Below are positions 13,242 through 17,356 of a DNA stretch of 17,356 bases, one piece after another. The stretch is from DASZMJ01 sp035551935. GTDB lineage: Bacteria > Planctomycetota > Planctomycetia > Isosphaerales > Isosphaeraceae. Under the pieces are notes generated by a model that worked only from the letters and a program-made list of their open reading frames with translations, made no database searches and was not told where the DNA came from. The position numbers were made by a program, and so were the translations under genes. The stretch spans positions 1-17,356 of the forward strand of contig DASZMJ010000095.1 in assembly GCA_035551935.1 (NCBI GenBank), written 5' to 3'. The first letter of the stretch is position 1. The number at the start of each line of letters is the position of its first letter.

Positions 13242-15473
13242 ATGTTCCCCCTGATTCTCGCCTGCGCGGCGCTGCTGGCCGGCGACGAACCCAAGCCGCC
13301 GCCGCCGAAGCCGACCGAGGCCGAGCTGGCCGAGTACGAGCGCCGCCGCGACGCCGCCGCGAAGTCGCGCAGCGACGCCGTGCCCCACGTGCGGCTGGCC
13401 CTCTGGTGCGAGGCGCACCACATGCCGGAGCAGCGCCGCAAGCAGCTCGCGCTGGCGCTCCTGAAGGCCCCGTCCAACGCCCTCGTCCGCGGCCTGGTGG
13501 GTCACGTGCACGACGGCGAAAGCTGGGCGCGGCCCGATGTCATCGCCTCGCGGGTCAAGGCCGACGCCGAGCTCTCCGCCACGCTGGCCGAGTACGAGCG
13601 CCGCCGCGCCGCGGCGCCCGAGACCGCCGACGGCCAGTGGACATTGGCCCTCTGGTGCGAGCAGCACGGCCTGAAGCCCGAGGCGCGGGCCCACCTGGCG
13701 ACCGTCGTCCGCCTCGACCCGAGGCGCGACGTCGCCTGGAAGCGGCTCGGCTACAAGAAGCGCGACGGCCGCTGGGCCACCGACGCCGACCTCGCCGCCG
13801 CCAAGGCCGAGGCCGAGGCGCAGCGGAAGGCCGACCGGCATTGGACCGCCTCGTTCGAGAAGTGGCAGAAGGCCCTGGGCGCCAAGGGCCGCCGCGACGC
13901 CGCCGAGGCCGCGCTGGCCGGCGTCACCGACCCCCGCGCCGTGCCGGCGATCCTCCGCGTCTTCGCCCGCGGCGGCGAGGCCGACCAGCTCCGCGCCGTC
14001 CAGCTCCTCGGCCAGATCGACTCGCCGCAGGCCTCGCGCACCCTGGCCATGATGGCCGTCTTCGCCGATCCCGTCGCCGTCCGCCGCGCCGCCGCCGCCA
14101 CGCTCCGCCACCGCGACCCGCGCGAGTTCGCCGACGTGTTGATCGCGCTGCTGCGCGACCCGATCAAGTTCGAGGTCAGGGACGTCAACGGTCCCGGCCA
14201 GCCGGGGGTCCTCTTCATCGAGGGCAAGGAGGCGAACCTCCAGCGGAACTACCGGCCGCAGGACGTGCCGCAGGCCGTCCTCATGCCGGGCGACGTGCTG
14301 GGCCTCGACCCCAACGGCAACCTCGTCGCCCGTCGCACCCTCGGCCTGGTGGAGACCGGCTTCGCCAACTGGAGGTCCTTCTTCCCGCCGACGGCCACGA
14401 TGGCGACCAACCCGGCCGCCGCCCAGGCGTTGCAGGGGATGATGAACCAGGCCGGCGTCGGCGCCTCCGGCGCGCACGCCCTCGGCGCCGCCGGGGCCCA
14501 GATCGGGGCCGGGGCGCTGGCGCCGGGGGCCTTCGGCGGCTTGCCGATGATGAACCCCTTCCAGATCATGATCCAGGCCAGCGCGCTGGCCGCGCCGCTC
14601 ATGCCGACGACCAGCTTCAACTTCACGTCGCCGATCCAGGCCGACATCCCGATCGGCCGGTTGCAGGCCCAGGCGCAGTTGTCGGCGGCGGTCGCCGCGC
14701 AGCAGCTCCGCGCCGACGTGGCGATGATCGAGAAGGTCAACCGCGCGATCCAGGACGGCAACGACCGCGTCGCCGCGATCCTCAAGGACGTCTCCGGCCA
14801 GGGCCTCGGCGCCGACCGCGAGAAGTGGAAGGCCTGGTGGGTCGACCAGCTCGGCTACGCCTACACGCCCCCCAAGCCCAGGCTCGACCGCCCCACCGTC
14901 GTCGAGGACGTCCCCGTGGCCTACCAGCCGGCGCCGATCCCCGTCGAGCCGTTCCTCGGCGCCCCGGTCGCCTTCGATCGCATGAGCTGCTTCGGCGCCG
15001 GCACGCTCGTCCGGACCCGGACCGGCCCCCGGCCGATCGAGGAGATCCGGGTCGGCGACCTCGTGCTGGCGCAGGACACGACGACCGGCGCGTTGAGCTT
15101 CCGGCCGGTCCTGTTCACGCACCACAACCCGCCGTCGAAGACGCTCAAGATCAAGCTCGAGGGGGACGAGGTCGTCGCCAGCACCTTCCACCGCTTCTGG
15201 GTCGCCGGCCGGGGCTGGGTGATGGCGCGCGACCTCAAGCCCGGCGACCCGCTCCGGCTGCTCGTGGGCCCGGCGGCGGTCGTCGCGATCGAGCCGGGGC
15301 CGTCGCAGCAGGTCTACAACCTCGACGTGGCCGACGACGCCGACTTCTTCGCCGGCCGCCGCGCCGCGCTGGTCCACGACAACACCCTGCCCGACCCCCG
15401 CGCCGTGCCGTTCGACGCGCCGAAGCCCGACGGCCCCCGACCCCCGACCCCGACCCGGACCCCGACGAAATGA
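13242..15473 (+). CDS. secreted TPR/HEAT-type repeat protein with C-terminal Hint (intein-like) domain
   Basis: 743 residues. Signal peptide 1-14, then Pro-rich linker. Two copies of a planctomycete repeat follow (about 29-105 and 115-192), each with LAEYERRR, LALWCE-x-H and a G-x-W ending; copy 2 has AWKRLGYKKRDGRWATDAD. HEAT-like helices occupy about 215-305, and a Gly/Ala/Met-rich stretch about 385-455. The Hint domain begins at Cys583 (SCFGAGTLVRTRTG) and continues RPIEEIRVGDLVLAQD, STFHRFWVAGRGWV (Thr648, His650), DLKPGDP and VYNLDVADDADFF to LVHDN (710-714). This is the PT-HINT type seen in polymorphic toxins, but only 29 Pro-rich residues follow, so no toxin domain is present. Cys583, the TxH block and Asn714 could support self-cleavage. 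The stop overlaps the next ATG (ATGA). SD: CGAGGAGGATCGGCG just upstream of the ATG. Confidence 0.88.
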   Translation: MFPLILACAALLAGDEPKPPPPKPTEAELAEYERRRDAAAKSRSDAVPHVRLALWCEAHHMPEQRRKQLALALLKAPSNALVRGLVGHVHDGESWARPDVIASRVKADAELSATLAEYERRRAAAPETADGQWTLALWCEQHGLKPEARAHLATVVRLDPRRDVAWKRLGYKKRDGRWATDADLAAAKAEAEAQRKADRHWTASFEKWQKALGAKGRRDAAEAALAGVTDPRAVPAILRVFARGGEADQLRAVQLLGQIDSPQASRTLAMMAVFADPVAVRRAAAATLRHRDPREFADVLIALLRDPIKFEVRDVNGPGQPGVLFIEGKEANLQRNYRPQDVPQAVLMPGDVLGLDPNGNLVARRTLGLVETGFANWRSFFPPTATMATNPAAAQALQGMMNQAGVGASGAHALGAAGAQIGAGALAPGAFGGLPMMNPFQIMIQASALAAPLMPTTSFNFTSPIQADIPIGRLQAQAQLSAAVAAQQLRADVAMIEKVNRAIQDGNDRVAAILKDVSGQGLGADREKWKAWWVDQLGYAYTPPKPRLDRPTVVEDVPVAYQPAPIPVEPFLGAPVAFDRMSCFGAGTLVRTRTGPRPIEEIRVGDLVLAQDTTTGALSFRPVLFTHHNPPSKTLKIKLEGDEVVASTFHRFWVAGRGWVMARDLKPGDPLRLLVGPAAVVAIEPGPSQQVYNLDVADDADFFAGRRAALVHDNTLPDPRAVPFDAPKPDGPRPPTPTRTPTK

Positions 15474-16180
15474 CGACCCTGCTCGACCGCCTCCAGCTCC
15501 ACGACGGCCGCCGGGTGCTCGGGACCGGCCGGGTCCCGCTGGCCGACGTGCTCGACCGTCTGACCGCCGGCGCGCGGCCGATCGAGGTCGTCGCGGCGAC
15601 GTCGCTCGCGCCCCGGGACGTCGTCGCGGCCCTGGCCTTCGCCGCCCTGGGCCCCCGGCCCGACGACGGCCCGCCGCCGACCCGGGCGGCCCCGCAGTGG
15701 CCGACCCTCGCCCCGTCGCTCTCCGAGCCCGCCCTGGCCGGCATCTTCCCCGACGCCGCCCGGCCCGCGCGGCTGGCACTGGCCGCCGGGCTCTTGCAGG
15801 CGCACGACTTCTGGAACGACAGCCACCACGCCGCCCAGGAGGCCGAGGACCGCGGCGAGCGGGCCGTCGCCGCCTACTGGCACGGCGTCGCCCACCGCCG
15901 CGAGCCCGACCCCGCCAACGCCGCGTACTGGTTCCGTCGCGTCGGCCCGCACCCCGTCTTCACCCCCCTGGCCGCCGGCGCCGCCGAGCTGCTGGAAGAC
16001 TACAGCGACCCGGTCCCCACCGCCCGATTGCTCCGCGACGGCCGCTGGGACCCGTTCGCCATGATCGACCTCTGCACCGGCGCCCGACCCGGCACCCCCG
16101 CCGCCGCCCTCGCCGGCCGCCTCCAGCGGCTCGAGCTCATCCTCCTGCTCGACGCCACCCTCGCCCCGTTCTCCCCGTAG
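15470..16180 (+). CDS. DUF433-like N-terminus joined to a conserved His/Trp-rich domain, function unknown
   Basis: 236 residues, no signal peptide. Residues 14-61 (RVLGTGRVPLADVLDRLTAG, then APRDVVAALAFAAL) follow the pattern of DUF433, a small winged-helix domain best known from antitoxin-like proteins; the match is by eye and moderate. Residues about 84-236 form a second domain with strikingly conserved-looking polar blocks: AHDFWNDSHHAAQEAEDRG (111-129), YWHGVAHRREPD (136-147), AAYWFRRVGPHPVF (151-164). I recall the WH-x-x-x-HRREPD plus YWFRRVG pattern from uncharacterised acidobacterial and planctomycete proteins; its His, Trp and acidic residues could form a metal or substrate site. It overlaps the Hint gene by ATGA, so translation is coupled. 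It could be an immunity-like, regulatory or enzymatic partner; none is shown by sequence. Confidence 0.78.
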   Translation: MTTLLDRLQLHDGRRVLGTGRVPLADVLDRLTAGARPIEVVAATSLAPRDVVAALAFAALGPRPDDGPPPTRAAPQWPTLAPSLSEPALAGIFPDAARPARLALAAGLLQAHDFWNDSHHAAQEAEDRGERAVAAYWHGVAHRREPDPANAAYWFRRVGPHPVFTPLAAGAAELLEDYSDPVPTARLLRDGRWDPFAMIDLCTGARPGTPAAALAGRLQRLELILLLDATLAPFSP

Positions 16181-16222
16181 GACGGGCGCCGATCGCCCCA
16201 GGGGGAGACGACATCCCGGCCG

Positions 16223-16705
16223 TCACAGGTTATCGAACAGGTAATTGAACGCCTTCTCGTGCCACGAGGACCCGGCCGTCCTCGGGTCGCCGGCCGGCGC
16301 CGGCGCGGTGCCGTCGGCGGGGACGGCCTGGACGGGCCCCTCGATGGTGCGGCCGTGGTCGCGCTCCCAGTGCGACTCGACGGCGCGGCAGCTGGGGCAG
16401 TAGTGGGCGCGCCACTCGGCCTCCTGGCCGTGCGTCGCGTACATGTGGGTCATCGCGTAGGGGAAGTCGCGCGCGCGGGCCTCGGCGTAGGCCGGGTCGA
16501 CCGGCGGCGGCGTGCCGTGGCTGACCGGCTCGACGGCGACCTCCAGCGGCGCCTTGTGGACGGGGCAATCCCGCGGCCAGGTCGCGACGTCGAGGACGCC
16601 CTTGTCCGGCTGCGGGCGGACGACCGAGCAGCCCCCCCCGAGGGCGGCGGCGATCGCGGTGACGACGAGCGGGCCGATCCCGGCCCGGCGGGCTTGACGG
16701 TCCAT
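16223..16705 (-). CDS. probable lipoprotein with Cys/His metal-site-like pairs
   Basis: 160 residues starting MDRQARRAGIGP. A hydrophobic stretch (11-25) ends in ALGGGC, a loose lipobox with Cys26 as the lipidation candidate. Two pairs of potential metal ligands lie in the mature part: DCPVHKAPL (Cys47, His50) and HYCPSCRAVESHW (Cys103, Cys106). The framework CPVH-x-x-PL ... PV-x-x-G ... Y-x-x-A-x-x-x-x-FPYA ... YCPSCR-x-x-E is one I associate with a widespread uncharacterised planctomycete/bacteroidete family. The start at 16705 was chosen because GGGAGGG lies just upstream and the signal begins there; upstream frame is open but not signal-like. The C-terminal tail (121-160) is Pro/Ala-rich. 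Alternative: a non-lipidated exported protein. Confidence 0.75.
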   Translation of the reverse strand: MDRQARRAGIGPLVVTAIAAALGGGCSVVRPQPDKGVLDVATWPRDCPVHKAPLEVAVEPVSHGTPPPVDPAYAEARARDFPYAMTHMYATHGQEAEWRAHYCPSCRAVESHWERDHGRTIEGPVQAVPADGTAPAPAGDPRTAGSSWHEKAFNYLFDNL

Positions 16706-16827
16706 CGTTGGCCCTCCCCGGCCAAGCGAGGCGACGGCCCGACCCGGCACGCGCGGCCGGGCCCCCGCCCGTTCCCGGACTTCGATCCGATCCTCGACCT
16801 CTTCCCAGGGCAAACGCATCTAATTCA

Positions 16828-16907
16828 CAAATCCTTGTCTGCAAAGAACTTGCGACTAGTTGAATTCCGTGCACTAGATTGCAAATCCTTGCAGGACAAG
16901 GATTTGC
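16828..16907. repeat. nested inverted/direct repeats in an AT-rich island
   Basis: CAAATCCTTG occurs at 16828-16837 and 16882-16891, and its inverted copy CAAGGATTTG at 16897-16906. The middle and right copies make a perfect 11-bp stem (16881-16891 with 16897-16907) around the loop CAGGA. The left copy extends as CAAATCCTTGTCTGCAA (16828-16844) and matches the reverse complement of the right arm (16889-16906) with one missing base. The right arm can therefore pair with either left partner, but not both. Two direct ACTAG copies lie between (16855-16859, 16873-16877). Possible readings are a small mobile-element remnant, a REP-like element, a protein-binding array or an RNA switch. Confidence 0.7.
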
Positions 16908-17039
16908 GAAACACGTGCGTTCGCCCTGGACCTCTTCCGAAGGTTATTCCCGGACGAGTTGCGGCCGGAATCTGCCCGAACTCCCCGCCCCCGTCAAGCC
17001 CAATCCCGCCGGCCGACCCTCTTGAGGCAGGCCCTTTGA

Positions 17040-17048
17040 TGTTAGAAT
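17040..17048 (+). promoter_or_regulatory. extended -10 promoter for the LapA-family gene
   Basis: TGTTAGAAT at 17040-17048 is a TGn extended -10 with a 5/6 TAGAAT hexamer. A partial -35, TTGAGG (17022-17027), is 15 bp upstream, short for a normal spacer but tolerable for an extended -10 promoter. Transcription would start near 17055, about 30 nt before the start codon at 17085. Confidence 0.45.
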
Positions 17049-17084
17049 GCGAGCGGACTTCCCCCTCTTCCGGGAGCACCCCCG

Positions 17085-17315
17085 ATGCGCACGATCCTGG
17101 GCCTCTTCCTGCTGATCTTCCTCGGCGCCGTCGGCATCTTCGCCGCGCAGAACACATCCTATGTGCAAGTCCGTTTCCTGGGCTGGGTGGTCTCGTCGCC
17201 GCTCGCCCTGCTGGTCGTCGTCGTCTACCTCCTGGGGATGCTCAGCGGCTGGAACGTCGTCGCCTTCCTCCGCCGCTCGCTCCGCAGCGTCGCGACCGCC
17301 CCCCGGTCGCGCTGA
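17085..17315 (+). CDS. LapA-family (DUF1049) small membrane protein
   Basis: 76 residues with two hydrophobic helices (about 3-20 and 36-54) joined by the family landmark FAAQNTSYVQVRFLGW (19-34), followed by a short basic tail (RRSLRS). This fits the lipopolysaccharide-assembly-protein-A domain/DUF1049, in other bacteria an inner-membrane protein that works with LapB in regulating lipopolysaccharide synthesis. No lapB-like TPR gene is in the window, so that partnership is not shown here. GGGAG lies 8 bp before the ATG. The gene is complete; nothing recognisable follows in the last 41 bases. Confidence 0.85.
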   Translation: MRTILGLFLLIFLGAVGIFAAQNTSYVQVRFLGWVVSSPLALLVVVVYLLGMLSGWNVVAFLRRSLRSVATAPRSR

Positions 17316-17356
17316 GCGGATTCCCTCATTGCCGTCCCCGGGTCGCCGGGCGGGCG

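Larger units (their letters stand above)
16706..17084. other. gene-free divergent region with AT-rich repeat island
   Basis: 379 bp between the divergent lipoprotein and LapA-family genes. I see no convincing gene. Positions about 16815-16910 are markedly more AT-rich than anything else in the window and hold nested inverted repeats; the remainder is ordinary GC-rich sequence with an extended -10 promoter near the LapA-family gene. Confidence 0.75.

Noticed and set aside
13242..15473. Calling the Hint protein a polymorphic toxin with immunity partner
   Set aside because: After the Hint domain only about 29 Pro-rich residues remain, too few for any known toxin domain; PT-HINT similarity alone does not make it a toxin.
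13206..15779. Long minus-strand frame antisense to the Hint gene
   Set aside because: Low-complexity composition without motifs, opposite a gene with a signal peptide, repeats and an intact Hint domain.
13406..16180. Plus-strand frame running through the Hint gene in another register and continuous with the DUF433-like protein
   Set aside because: Before 15470 it is Arg/Pro/Ala-rich shadow of the Hint gene; the real protein starts at the ATGA overlap, where domain-like sequence begins.
16185..16199. Small hairpin GGGCG-CCGAT-CGCCC after the DUF433-like gene, considered as a terminator
   Set aside because: Only a 5-bp stem and no T-run; common by chance in GC-rich DNA.

Overview
The window is a very GC-rich bacterial chromosome segment. 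It most likely comes from a planctomycete of the Isosphaeraceae type. This is inferred from family content: a DUF1559 pseudopilin-like protein, a secreted repeat protein ending in a Hint domain, a sugar-esterase-like hydrolase with a concanavalin-like tail, and several small families I associate with that phylum. No rRNA, tRNA, CRISPR array, transposase or phage gene was seen.

Left part (1-3221): an exported alpha/beta hydrolase with a C-terminal lectin-like domain overlaps by ATGA a Tat-exported aldo/keto-reductase-like protein. The two look like a periplasmic carbohydrate-processing pair. A four-helix membrane protein converges on them from the other strand and overlaps the reductase gene end by 58 bp.

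Middle left (3222-7186): a gene-free divergent region with a plausible sigma70 promoter precedes a large hybrid histidine kinase (RsbRD-like sensor, three PAS domains, HisKA, HATPase, receiver). A convergent family 2 glycosyltransferase with one C-terminal membrane anchor follows.

Centre (7385-11966): a small membrane protein is followed by hisC. An antiparallel DUF1559 gene separates hisC from hisB. hisB is followed by a flippase-like (lysylphosphatidylglycerol-synthase TM-type) protein and a DUF983 zinc-ribbon membrane protein in one tight plus-strand run. Two histidine biosynthesis steps are therefore embedded among envelope genes rather than in a classical his operon.

Right part (11985-17315): a minus-strand pair encodes an exported NTF2-like protein and an L-2-amino-thiazoline-4-carboxylic-acid-hydrolase-family protein. 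They diverge from a secreted repeat/Hint protein, which is ATGA-coupled to a DUF433-like protein carrying a conserved His/Trp-rich block. A minus-strand lipoprotein candidate with Cys/His metal-site-like pairs follows, then an unusual AT-rich block of nested inverted repeats (about 16815-16910), and finally a LapA-family membrane protein.

The best candidates for something undescribed are (1) the Hint protein plus its translationally coupled DUF433-like partner, which has a Hint domain but no room for a toxin, and (2) the AT-rich nested-repeat island, in which one arm can pair with either of two left arms. All functional statements come from reading motifs by eye; no database search was run.
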